Below are positions 1 through 9,023 of a stretch of DNA of 64,000 nt, piece after piece. A model generated the notes under the pieces. That model was not told where the DNA came from, searched no databases, and saw nothing but the letters and a program-made list of their open reading frames with translations. Origin of the DNA: Anaerolinea sp. (GTDB lineage Bacteria; Chloroflexota; Anaerolineae; Anaerolineales; Anaerolineaceae); the NCBI GenBank assembly GCA_013824865.1, contig PNON01000001.1, positions 39,291-103,290 on the forward strand, read 5' to 3'. The position numbers were made by a program, and so were the translations under genes. Each line of letters begins with the position of its first letter. Position 1 is the first letter of the stretch.

Positions 1-1
1 T

Positions 2-409
2 GGTTACCCAGTTTATTGGATTCGAGTCGTTGCTTTCCTGATTGCCGCAGTCTATGCCGGTCTGGGGGGAATTCTCGCAGCATACAACACCGGGATCATC
101 ATGCCCACCACTATTCAATTAAGTCGAACAATTTGGGTGTTGTTGACAGTTATTCTGGGTGGAGCTTCCTACTTTTTTGGTCCTATCGTCGGAACAGCAA
201 TTGCGGTTTGGTTGGATGTGCTAATCAGCGGTGTCACAGAAAGATATAACCTAGTCATTGGAGTGATTTTCCTATTAATTGTGCTCTTTTCGCCTACAGG
301 CGTGATCGGTATTTTCGATACTTTGCGGAAAGACAAGAAATTTACGATTACTAATATATTTTCCTTTAAAAAGAGAAGATATATCCAAAAACATAAAAGG
401 AGGTGGTGA
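2..409 (+). CDS. livM: branched-chain amino-acid ABC transporter permease (LivM-like), C-terminal part, truncated by window edge
   Basis: Frame from base 2 (GYPVYWIRVVAFLIAAVYAGLGGILAAYNTGIIMPTTIQLSRTIWVLLTVILGGASYFFGPIVG...LLIVLFSPTGVIG) is typical LivM; followed by Liv-type SBP and two ATPases. Confidence 0.85.
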   Translation, partial: GYPVYWIRVVAFLIAAVYAGLGGILAAYNTGIIMPTTIQLSRTIWVLLTVILGGASYFFGPIVGTAIAVWLDVLISGVTERYNLVIGVIFLLIVLFSPTGVIGIFDTLRKDKKFTITNIFSFKKRRYIQKHKRRW

Positions 410-500
410 GAATCTCGTGTAATTGTATCCATAGGCTGGAGTAAAGCTAACCCTGTTGGAAGATGTATTCAAACCAAATTATAAAAGGAGAGAATAAGAA

Positions 501-1853
501 ATGATGAAAAAGCTGTTATTGATTGTCACGATTGTAATGATAACCAGCATGCTTTTATCCGCATGTGGTGTACCCGCTGTCGCCCCTGCACCAGCAGAAC
601 CAGCCGCTCCTGCAGCGGTTGGTGAAATTAAAATCGGCATGATCAGTGCTTTTACTGGTCTATTCTCGGGTTTTGGTGAAATGCAGAAACAGGGCGCGGT
701 ATTAGCATTGGAAGAAGCTAATTATATGGCCGGCGGTAAAAAGATCGTTCTCATTATGGAGGATGATCAGCTCGATAATGAACAGGCTATCACAAAATCC
801 AAAAAACTTGTAGAGCAGGACAAAATCGACATATTAACGGGTATGGTGTCAGGTGACGAAGGTCTTGCAGTTGCAGATTATATGAAAGATAAGAACATCC
901 CTGTCATTCCTATGTATTCTGCCTCAGAAGATATAACAATGCGCGAATTCCATCCAATGATTGTGCGCACAACCTGGACAGGTGCTCAATCAATGGACGT
1001 TTTCGGTTATTGGCTAGCAACCCAAAAAGGTTGGAAAAAGGTTTATCAAATCGGCGAAGATTATTCGTATCCCTGGAACCAGGGCGGTGGCTTCATGCGT
1101 GGTTTCTGCCGCGGTGGTGGTGAAGAAGTTACAAGTGTTTGGTCTCCACCAGGATCCACTTCCGACTTTTCTTCAATGATCGCTTCCATTCCTTTGGATC
1201 AAGGATATGATGCGGTTCTGTATAACGGTGGTGGTGGCGATGCGGTTAACTTTGTAAAGCAATTTGTGGAATTGGGATATCACAAAAAGATCGCATTGAT
1301 TGGACAATCAAATACGTTTGAAAAACCTGATCTTGACGCTTTGCCTGCCGATATTGTTGGCGCCTATTCCCCACACCATACAGCTGACGATCTCAATACT
1401 CCAGAATGGAACACTTTTAAGGAAGCTTTCAACAAGCGTTGGGGTCGGAATCCATCAGCTGCTTCTGAATTCGCCTATTCTTCAATGCGGGTGATCCTAC
1501 GCGCTATCGATGCTTTGAATGGTGACATCTCTGATAAGACCGCTCTGGTTGACGCAATGCTCAAGGTTGATATGACTGATGATCCGCGCGGACCGGTTTC
1601 CCTTGATCCGAAATTTCATGCTGCAATAGGGAACGTTTATATCCGTGAAGTATCCAAAGCGGAAGATGGAACCTTATATAACAAGGGAATTTGGACTGTA
1701 AAGAATGTAAGCCAGTTTGGTCCATACGATCCTGATACCTACTTGAAGCAACCGATTGATGGTAATACGTATCCACCACAGAAATGCTCTGACTTCCCAC
1801 CCGAGATGTTGGAAGCTGCAAATATCTATGAATTTGTGGAGTTTGGCAAATAA
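501..1853 (+). CDS. ABC transporter substrate-binding lipoprotein (LivK / periplasmic binding protein family)
   Basis: Lipoprotein signal MMKKLLLIVTIVMITSMLLSACG; EIKIGMISAFTGLFSGFGEMQKQGAVLALEEAN typical of type I periplasmic binding fold; RBS AAAGGAGAG. Confidence 0.92.
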   Translation: MMKKLLLIVTIVMITSMLLSACGVPAVAPAPAEPAAPAAVGEIKIGMISAFTGLFSGFGEMQKQGAVLALEEANYMAGGKKIVLIMEDDQLDNEQAITKSKKLVEQDKIDILTGMVSGDEGLAVADYMKDKNIPVIPMYSASEDITMREFHPMIVRTTWTGAQSMDVFGYWLATQKGWKKVYQIGEDYSYPWNQGGGFMRGFCRGGGEEVTSVWSPPGSTSDFSSMIASIPLDQGYDAVLYNGGGGDAVNFVKQFVELGYHKKIALIGQSNTFEKPDLDALPADIVGAYSPHHTADDLNTPEWNTFKEAFNKRWGRNPSAASEFAYSSMRVILRAIDALNGDISDKTALVDAMLKVDMTDDPRGPVSLDPKFHAAIGNVYIREVSKAEDGTLYNKGIWTVKNVSQFGPYDPDTYLKQPIDGNTYPPQKCSDFPPEMLEAANIYEFVEFGK

Positions 1854-1899
1854 TTGCATTTCTGATATATCTACTGAAATAAATTAACAGGAGAATTTG

Positions 1900-2664
1900 A
1901 TGGAAAAGCCCGATCAGCAGCATGCATTAACCGTTAAATCTGTTTCAAAAAACTTTGGCGGAGTTCGTGCAATGCGCTCAGTTAGTTTTGATGTTCCAGT
2001 TGGTGAAAGACGTGCTCTGATCGGGCCAAATGGCGCGGGGAAAACAACCCTTTTCAATACGATTGCAGGTGAATTAGTTCCTAATGAAGGTAGTATAAGT
2101 TTCTTTGGTATTGATATTACTCGCAGCAGCGTTCAGAAACGCGCCAACCTGGGTTTAGGACGAACTTACCAGATCTCTCAACTGTTCCTAGACCTTTCTG
2201 TTGAAGAAAACCTCTATTTATCTGGTTCTGGTGGGGCAACGAAAGCCTTTAAATTTTTGGGATCATGGAAAAAGAATAAGGTAGAACGCGACTGGGCTCA
2301 GGAAGTTGCAGATCAGGTAGGGTTGAAAGAGTATAAAAATTCAACGGTATCCGAACTATCGCACGGTTTACAGCGTCAGCTTGAAGTAGGGATGGCAATT
2401 GCCATGCGTCCGCGTTTGATCATGTTGGATGAACCTGCAGCTGGTCTCTCACCGTCTGAGAGAATCATCTTAACTGACTTGATCAAAAAACTACCACGAG
2501 ATGTAACCCTGATCCTTATCGAGCACGATATGGAAATAGTCCTCGATATCGCTGACAGGATTACGGTAATGTACCATGGTTCAGTAATTGCGGAAGGAAC
2601 ACCTGCGGAAATCCGTTCGAATCTAGAAGTACAAAAAGTATATTTAGGGAGTTCCTATGTCTGA
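1900..2664 (+). CDS. livG: branched-chain amino-acid-type ABC transporter ATP-binding protein (LivG)
   Basis: Walker A GPNGAGKTTLFN, signature LSHGLQRQLEVGMAIA, Walker B LIMLDEPAAGL. Confidence 0.93.
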   Translation: MEKPDQQHALTVKSVSKNFGGVRAMRSVSFDVPVGERRALIGPNGAGKTTLFNTIAGELVPNEGSISFFGIDITRSSVQKRANLGLGRTYQISQLFLDLSVEENLYLSGSGGATKAFKFLGSWKKNKVERDWAQEVADQVGLKEYKNSTVSELSHGLQRQLEVGMAIAMRPRLIMLDEPAAGLSPSERIILTDLIKKLPRDVTLILIEHDMEIVLDIADRITVMYHGSVIAEGTPAEIRSNLEVQKVYLGSSYV

Positions 2665-3382
2665 ACCGATTGGCGATCACCATGCAAATCTGGAAGTCTC
2701 GGACCTTCAAACCTATTATGGTGATAGCCACATTCTGCAAGGCTGCACATTAAGTGTAGGACAGGAATGTGTTGCTGTTTTAGGCCGCAATGGTATGGGT
2801 AAAACCACACTGATGAGATCTGTTATGGGATTGACGCGTCCAAAAGCTGGAAGTATCCGTTGGAAAGACTTGGAAATTTCCAAAAAGGAACCCTTTGAAA
2901 TAGCAAATTTAGGAATTGGGTATGTTCCCCAAGGACGTCGTCTTTTTCCCTCATTATCTGTTGAAGAGCACATATCTTTAACTTATCGAAAAACTGGAGA
3001 AGAAGAAATTTGGACACCCTCACGGGTGTACGACCTTTTCCCCGAATTGGCAAATCGCCGTAAAATCAGTGGTACACGTTTGAGCGGAGGAGAACAGCAA
3101 ATGCTTGCTATTGGGCGGGCGCTGGTTACTAATCCATCCATCATTTTATTGGATGAACCATCAGAAGGTCTATCTCCAATTGCGGTTGATCTCGTTATCG
3201 AAACTTGTCGGAAATTGCTCAAAGAGAATATCTCGATTCTTCTTGTCGAACAAAACATTCATGTAGCTGAGGCACTTGCCAGCCGTGTTTATATTCTTGT
3301 TAGCGGAAGAACAGTGTACAACTCTGAGGCAGCTAAGTTCTTAGATAACCTGGAACTTCGCGAAAAATATCTTGGCGTGTAA
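2657..3382 (+). CDS. livF: branched-chain amino-acid-type ABC transporter ATP-binding protein (LivF)
   Basis: Walker A GRNGMGKTTLMRSVMGL, signature LSGGEQQMLAIGRAL, Walker B IILLDEPSEGLSP; overlaps livG by 8 bp. Confidence 0.93.
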   Translation: MSEPIGDHHANLEVSDLQTYYGDSHILQGCTLSVGQECVAVLGRNGMGKTTLMRSVMGLTRPKAGSIRWKDLEISKKEPFEIANLGIGYVPQGRRLFPSLSVEEHISLTYRKTGEEEIWTPSRVYDLFPELANRRKISGTRLSGGEQQMLAIGRALVTNPSIILLDEPSEGLSPIAVDLVIETCRKLLKENISILLVEQNIHVAEALASRVYILVSGRTVYNSEAAKFLDNLELREKYLGV

Positions 3383-3543
3383 TTCAATATGCTCTCAATC
3401 AGATTTGTAGCCAGAGCCAAGTTCTTAGATTTTCAATCCAAGTCATATCAAGCATTTTTAACACCATGCAGTCAGCACTCATCAGGCAAGCACAGCATAT
3501 ACTATTGTTGGCATGATCAAAAAACTTGTTAGGAGAAAATCGC

Positions 3544-4758
3544 ATGACGAAAACAGTTGCAGTAATTGGTGCATTTGATTCCAAAGGGCAGGAATTTGCT
3601 TTCCTAAAGTCCGAAATTGAAAAGCACGGTTGTCAAACATTGATGATCAATGTTGGAGTATTAGGTGAAGGTCCATTTAAGGCGGATATATCCGCAGAAA
3701 AAATAGCTCTAGCAGGTGGAAGTAACCTACAGAAATTGGCTGCTGACAAGGACCGCGGGATCGCCATGGAAGTGATGACTCGCGGTGCCGCAATAATTGC
3801 CAAGCAGCTTTACGACGAGGGAAAATTTGACGGTGTAATCTCAATGGGAGGTAGTGGTGGTGCTGTTGTCGGTACGAGTGCCATGCGTGCACTACCTGTT
3901 GGAGTTCCAAAACTTATGGTAACTACGGTTGCATCAGGTGAGACAAGTGCATATGTTGGTACAACAGATATCACTATGATGCCTTCTATAGTTGATGTTT
4001 CAGGATTGAACCGTATCAGCCGCTCGATTTTTGCAAATGCAGCCGGTGCAATAAGTGGTATGGTGAATGTTGAAAAGGTAAAAAGTACTTCCGATGAAAA
4101 ACCACTAATTGCAGCTACTATGTTTGGGAATACTACTCGGGCTGTCGACCATGCAAGGAAGATAATGGAAGATAAGGGGTATGAAGTTCTTGTATTTCAC
4201 GCAACGGGCACTGGTGGCCGGACTATGGAAATGCTGGTTGACAATGGATATTTCTCAGGTGTTTTAGATATTACTACAACAGAATGGGCTGACGAAGTAT
4301 GTGGTGGTGTTCTGAGTGCAGGAAATACCAGGCTTGAAGCCGCTGCTAAAGCCGGTGTTCCCCAGGTTGTGACGCCCGCTTGTATTGATATGTGTAATTT
4401 CTGGGCTCCTGATACTATTCCTGCGCAATTTAAAGACAGACTTTTGTACAAATGGAATCCGAACATCACTCTTATGCGTACAACGCCAGAAGAGAATACA
4501 CGCATGGGTGAAATATTTGCTGAAAAACTAAACATGGCAAAGGGTCCAGTGGCAGTATTTATTCCTATGGGTGGTTTCTCAGAGGTTGATTTTCCCGAAA
4601 AACCTTTTTGGTGGCCAGAAGCAAACCAGGCATTCGTTGATGCATTAAAGAAAAATTTACGTCCTGATATCCAGGTTGTAATGAGTGACAAAGATGTCAA
4701 CGATCCCGAGTTTTCCGGGATGGTTGCAGATAAACTGATTGAATTTTTGAAAAAATAA
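3544..4758 (+). CDS. Tm-1-like ATP-binding domain protein (UPF0261 family)
   Basis: VAVIGAFDSKGQEFAFLKSEIEKHG...GVISMGGSGGAVVGTSAMRALPVGVPKLMVTTVASGET...GMVNVEK...VFHATGTGGRTME typical UPF0261; RBS AGGAGA upstream of ATG 3544. Confidence 0.88.
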   Translation: MTKTVAVIGAFDSKGQEFAFLKSEIEKHGCQTLMINVGVLGEGPFKADISAEKIALAGGSNLQKLAADKDRGIAMEVMTRGAAIIAKQLYDEGKFDGVISMGGSGGAVVGTSAMRALPVGVPKLMVTTVASGETSAYVGTTDITMMPSIVDVSGLNRISRSIFANAAGAISGMVNVEKVKSTSDEKPLIAATMFGNTTRAVDHARKIMEDKGYEVLVFHATGTGGRTMEMLVDNGYFSGVLDITTTEWADEVCGGVLSAGNTRLEAAAKAGVPQVVTPACIDMCNFWAPDTIPAQFKDRLLYKWNPNITLMRTTPEENTRMGEIFAEKLNMAKGPVAVFIPMGGFSEVDFPEKPFWWPEANQAFVDALKKNLRPDIQVVMSDKDVNDPEFSGMVADKLIEFLKK

Positions 4759-4770
4759 AAGGAGAACATA

Positions 4771-5601
4771 ATGGCAATATCACGTGATGAAATTCTTCGA
4801 AGACTTCATGCTCAGGTTGATGCTGGTAAACCAATCGTAGGCTGTGGGGCAGGAACTGGGATCAGTGCAAAATTAGCTGAAGCAGGTGGCGCTGATATCA
4901 TCATCATTTACAACTCGGGTCGCTATCGAATGGCTGGGCGCGGTTCACTTGCTGGTTTGATGCCCTTCGGTGATGCGAATGGTATCGTAGTCGATATGGC
5001 GTCAGAAGTCTTGCCAGTCATTAAAAATGTTCCCGTTTTAGCCGGCGTTTGCGGTACAGATCCATTCCGCTTAATGCCATTATTTATCAAGCAACTTAAA
5101 GAGATGGGCTTTTCGGGGATTCAGAATTTCCCAACGGTTGGATTGATAGATGGAAACTTCCGTGCCAATCTTGAAGGTACCGGAATGGGCTATGATAAAG
5201 AAATCGAAGCCATTCGGATTGCTCATGATATGGACTTCTTCACTTCCCCGTATGTTTTTGATGCTGAAGATGCAACTGCAATGGCAAAAGCTGGTGCAGA
5301 TCAATTAGTAGCCCATGTAGGACTAACGACTGCGGGATCGATTGGCGCCGTTGTTGCCTTTTCCATCGATCAAGCAATTGAAAAAGTGATGGTAATCGCT
5401 GAAGCTGGTCGCAAGGTGCGAAAGGACATCCTGGTAATTTGCCACGGCGGTCCATTTGATGAACCCGAATCTGTCGGCAAAGCGCTTCCTCGGATGCCAG
5501 GAATCAATGGATTTTTTGGTGCATCCAGTATTGAGCGGTTGCCAACTGAACGCGCAATCACTGCCCAGGTTAAAGAATTCAAATCACTCAAATTGGGATA
5601 G
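4771..5601 (+). CDS. phosphoenolpyruvate hydrolase family protein (TIM-barrel), copy 1
   Basis: MAISRDEILRRLHAQVDAGKPIVGCGAGTGISAKLAEAGGADIIIIYNSGRYRMAGRGSLAGLMPFGDAN; follows UPF0261 gene; RBS AAAGGAGA. Confidence 0.87.
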   Translation: MAISRDEILRRLHAQVDAGKPIVGCGAGTGISAKLAEAGGADIIIIYNSGRYRMAGRGSLAGLMPFGDANGIVVDMASEVLPVIKNVPVLAGVCGTDPFRLMPLFIKQLKEMGFSGIQNFPTVGLIDGNFRANLEGTGMGYDKEIEAIRIAHDMDFFTSPYVFDAEDATAMAKAGADQLVAHVGLTTAGSIGAVVAFSIDQAIEKVMVIAEAGRKVRKDILVICHGGPFDEPESVGKALPRMPGINGFFGASSIERLPTERAITAQVKEFKSLKLG

Positions 5602-5654
5602 ATTCCAGGATCTATACTCCTATATGAGATGTCTGCCATAATCACTTTAGAGAA

Positions 5655-5686
5655 CCGACTGCTGTAAAATTGATTCCAGCAGTCGG
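5655..5686 (+). terminator. 10-bp perfect hairpin between the two TIM-barrel paralogs (terminator/attenuator or processing hairpin)
   Basis: CCGACTGCTG-taaaattgattc-CAGCAGTCGG. Confidence 0.45.
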
Positions 5687-5773
5687 GAAAATCTTCTCTT
5701 AAGGAAAATAGCTGGATTTCCACTGTTCAAGATTGAATCCGTTCTCAATTCTTTGTAAGTAAAGGAGATTACC

Positions 5774-6616
5774 GTGACAATTCCTAGAAGTGAAATTCTA
5801 AAAAAACTCCATACCAAGGCTCAGAAGGGTATTCCGATTCTTGGTGGTGGTGCTGGTACAGGAATTTCGGCAAAGAGTGAAGAGGCTGGAGGTATTGACC
5901 TGATCATTATCTATAACACCGGGCGATATCGTATGGCTGGAAGAGTTTCAATGACAGGTCTATTCGCATATGGAGATGCTAACGCGATAATGATGGAAAT
6001 GGCAGGGGAAGTATTACCAATCGTAAAGAATACACCTGTCCTCGCAGGAGTCAATGCCACTGATCCTTTCAGAATGATGCCATTTTTTCTTAAGCAAGTA
6101 AAAGAGATTGGTTTTTCTGGTGTCCAGAACTTCCCGACAGTTGGTCTTTTCGATGGAAAGATCCGAAGCAACATGGAAGGTACTGGCTTGGGATATGATA
6201 AAGAAGTTGAAATGATTTTTCTTGCCCATAAGATGGACATGTTAACAACTCCCTACTGTTTTACAGAAGATGAAGCACGAGCTATGGTCAAGGCAGGTGC
6301 AGATTTAATTGTTGCTCACGTAGGGATGACGACTGGTGGGACTATCGGTGCTACGGATTCAATGACCCTAGATCAGGCAATAAATACCACGATGAAAATT
6401 GCAGATGCATCTAGGAACATAAGAAAAGACATCCTCGTAATCTGTCATGGCGGACCATTCGATGAACCGGATACTGTGGAAAAAGCTCTGAAGATGATGC
6501 CTGGTATAAATGGCTTTTTCGGTGCAACAAGCATGGAGCGTCTGCCCGTCGAACGGGCTATCACCGCACAAGTGCGAAAATTCACTGAGATGAAAATATT
6601 ACCGTTTAAAGGGTAG
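5774..6616 (+). CDS. phosphoenolpyruvate hydrolase family protein (TIM-barrel), copy 2
   Basis: MTIPRSEILKKLHTKAQKGIPILGGGAGTGISAKSEEAGGIDLIIIYNTGRYRMAGRVSMTGLFAYGDAN; strongly similar over full length to 4771..5601; GTAAAGGAG RBS. Confidence 0.87.
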   Translation: MTIPRSEILKKLHTKAQKGIPILGGGAGTGISAKSEEAGGIDLIIIYNTGRYRMAGRVSMTGLFAYGDANAIMMEMAGEVLPIVKNTPVLAGVNATDPFRMMPFFLKQVKEIGFSGVQNFPTVGLFDGKIRSNMEGTGLGYDKEVEMIFLAHKMDMLTTPYCFTEDEARAMVKAGADLIVAHVGMTTGGTIGATDSMTLDQAINTTMKIADASRNIRKDILVICHGGPFDEPDTVEKALKMMPGINGFFGATSMERLPVERAITAQVRKFTEMKILPFKG

Positions 6617-7010
6617 TTCTTTCGAATGATAAAATTATGCAAAATTGTGCCAGATCAATGAATCAAATCCAAAAAATTTAATAGTAATAATTATTGCCTC
6701 TATTCTTACCCAATCAGGTAAGTGTGGGAAACGCCACTCATACGGGGTCAAAGGCCCCTTATGAAAGTAAATTCACTTTGCGATTTTAACTTACATCCAT
6801 AATGTTGTTACTGAACCACCACTTCCGCATGACCCTGCAGTCGAAAATGAACTGACTATCCAGCTTATTTTTTCCATCTAGTTTTGATACTCTTTGTGAT
6901 CTGACCTACAACCTCAACCAAGCATATATTGTTTTGGTGTACCAGTAGTAACGCTAATACATACCCTCAATGGGTACGCTCAATCTAATTTTGAATTTTC
7001 GGATTAATTG

Positions 7011-7084
7011 TGCCCCAGGAGGGACTCGAACCCTCAATCTAGGCGTTAGGAGTGCCTCGCTCTGTCCACTTGAGCCACTAGGGC
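7011..7084 (-). tRNA. tRNA-Arg (anticodon CCT)
   Basis: Reverse complement GCCCTAG-TG-GCTCAAGTGGACAGAGC-G-AGGCA-CTCCTAA-CGCCT-AGATT-GAGGGTTCGAGTCCCTC-CTGGGGC-A folds as a cloverleaf; anticodon loop CTCCTAA. Confidence 0.93.
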
Positions 7085-7350
7085 ATGAATTTATTTTACT
7101 CCAAACCGAACCCGCGTGCAAATTCATTCATCTGCTGGCTTCCTTAATTTACAGGATTAACATTTTAGGTATACCGTTTTATAAGGAAAATTTGGCCATT
7201 TCAATTCAAATATCCTACGGAAAAAGAATATCTGACCAAACATCTTTTCCTCCCTTCTGTCCTATATTCATAAAAATATTACTTATAGATAGATGTTTAA
7301 CACACAAATAGTGGAGAAAGTTATCCACTTTCCAATTTCGATTCTCTTTC

Positions 7351-8109
7351 CTACCGATACGTCCCTTGCGGATCTAACTCTTCCCTGAGGATATGCAATT
7401 CCTTTTCTGAAGGCGATTCGGTATAGTGCAAATGCTCTGCCACCTTCAGTTCCCAGCCGGTATTGGCACGAGCCTGTTCCACCGAGGCGCCAGTGTGCAG
7501 GGCGGTGAGGACCAGCTCGCCATTTGCGTCCGGTTCCATCAAACCCAGGTCAGTAACGACGCACTGTGTACCGCCACCGCGCGCACCTGTGGCTTCGCGC
7601 TGACCGCCTCCGCCCAAAAAGCCGGCTGAGGTGACGAAGTCGCACTTCTCGGGGAAGCGGCGCTTCTGATGCGGGGTCATCACATAACAGCGGTTAGCCC
7701 AGCCAGCAATTTCCATCGATCCGCCGGAGCCGGGCATGCGCACCTTGGGGTGAGCATAGTCGGAACCGATGACCGTGGCATTGATATTGCCAAATTTATC
7801 GATCTGCGCGCCGCCCAGGAAAGCCACATCCACATTGCCGCGCTGCAGGTAGAACGCAAAAATATCATACATGCTGGTGACAGCAGCCGCACCGCTGACC
7901 AGGGTGGGATCGCCAATGGAAAGCGGCAGGCGGGAAGGGCGCGAACCGATGACACCGGCTTCATAGATCATGAGCAGGCTGGGGGCATGGGTGCGCATGG
8001 CCAGGTTGCAGGCCAGGTTGGGGCTGCCGACACCCACGAAAACGGTATCGCCATCCTTCAAAAGGCGGGCAGCGTTGATGATAAGGAGTTCTGATAATGT
8101 ATATTCCAT
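7351..8109 (-). CDS. CoA-transferase subunit beta (glutaconate/IpdB-like)
   Basis: LLKDGDTVFVGVGSPNLACNLAMRTHAPSLLMIYEAGVIGSRPSRLPLSIGDP...GSDYAHPKVRMPGSGG. Confidence 0.85.
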   Translation of the reverse strand: MEYTLSELLIINAARLLKDGDTVFVGVGSPNLACNLAMRTHAPSLLMIYEAGVIGSRPSRLPLSIGDPTLVSGAAAVTSMYDIFAFYLQRGNVDVAFLGGAQIDKFGNINATVIGSDYAHPKVRMPGSGGSMEIAGWANRCYVMTPHQKRRFPEKCDFVTSAGFLGGGGQREATGARGGGTQCVVTDLGLMEPDANGELVLTALHTGASVEQARANTGWELKVAEHLHYTESPSEKELHILREELDPQGTYR

Positions 8110-8118
8110 AGCGTCTTC

Positions 8119-9021
8119 CTAATAATCCCCGTAATTGACCGGTGCAGCCAGGCGCGGTTTTACTTCCAACCGCTTATGCACGTCAGCACCCAGCTTGATC
8201 CAATATTCCGCGCGGTCTTTTACCCCATACACCCACTCATCCAGCCAGGCTTTCACCCTCGCTGGGTCTTCGGTGACCTTATCCCACTCCAGGTAAAAGG
8301 TGTTGTCGCGGTCGTAATAGCCCTGGGTGTAGGAGGGATGGCTGGCATAAGGCACCAGGCAGACGGCATCCACGATGAAATCCGGGATGACGGTGCGGTT
8401 GGGATCGGAGCGGATGACGGATTCATCCACGATCTCTTCGGTGGTCAGGATGACGTGTTTGGCGGCAAAGGCAGCTTCCTTTTGCTCGCCGATGATTCCC
8501 CATATCTGGGCGTTGCCATTGGCATCGCAGCGCTGTACATGGACGATGGCTACATCCGGGAGCAAAGGCGGCACCACCACCACCTCACGCCCGGTGTAGG
8601 GGTCTTTCACCCGGCGGTATTGGGGATTGGCGTGCTCGAGGTCGGTGGCGGCGGTCTGATTCATGGGCATAAAAGGAAGCCCGCTGGCACCAGCCTGCAG
8701 GCGGCAGATCATGGAGAAGTGGGAGTACTCCTCCCATTCCAGATGTCCGGCTTCCAGCTCAGCGCGAATGATGCGCAATGAGCCAACACCGGGGTTGCCG
8801 ATGTATGAAAAGATGATCTTCTTCGCGCAGCCAGCTGCCACCATCATTTCGTAGATCAGGTCGGGTGTCGCGCGCGCCAGGGTCAGGTCTTTGCGCCCCT
8901 GGCGGATGATCTCGTGCCCGGCAGCAAAAGGGATGAGATGGGTGAAGCCGGCGGCGTAAATGGTGTCGCCATCCTTCACGTAGCTGGCGACAGCCTCGGT
9001 AAGCGTTGTCAGTTTCGTCAC
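8119..9021 (-). CDS. CoA-transferase subunit alpha (glutaconate/IpdA-like)
   Basis: VTKLTTLTEAVASYVKDGDTIYAAGFTHLIPFAAGHEIIRQGRKDLTLARATPDLIYEMMVAAGCAKKIIFSYIGNPGVGSLRIIRAELEAG; GTG start a few bases after the stop of the aldehyde dehydrogenase. Confidence 0.85.
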   Translation of the reverse strand: MTKLTTLTEAVASYVKDGDTIYAAGFTHLIPFAAGHEIIRQGRKDLTLARATPDLIYEMMVAAGCAKKIIFSYIGNPGVGSLRIIRAELEAGHLEWEEYSHFSMICRLQAGASGLPFMPMNQTAATDLEHANPQYRRVKDPYTGREVVVVPPLLPDVAIVHVQRCDANGNAQIWGIIGEQKEAAFAAKHVILTTEEIVDESVIRSDPNRTVIPDFIVDAVCLVPYASHPSYTQGYYDRDNTFYLEWDKVTEDPARVKAWLDEWVYGVKDRAEYWIKLGADVHKRLEVKPRLAAPVNYGDY

Positions 9022-9023
9022 TT

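Noticed and set aside
4197-4769. Minus-strand ORF of 190 aa
   Set aside because: Antisense to the UPF0261 gene; no family resemblance.
6970-7311. ORF of 113 aa (…NCAPGGTRTLNLGVRSASLCPLEPLGHE…)
   Set aside because: Antisense translation of tRNA-Arg at 7011..7084, a classic spurious ORF.
8176-8781. Plus-strand ORF of 201 aa
   Set aside because: Antisense to the CoA-transferase alpha gene; His/Gly-rich shadow translation.
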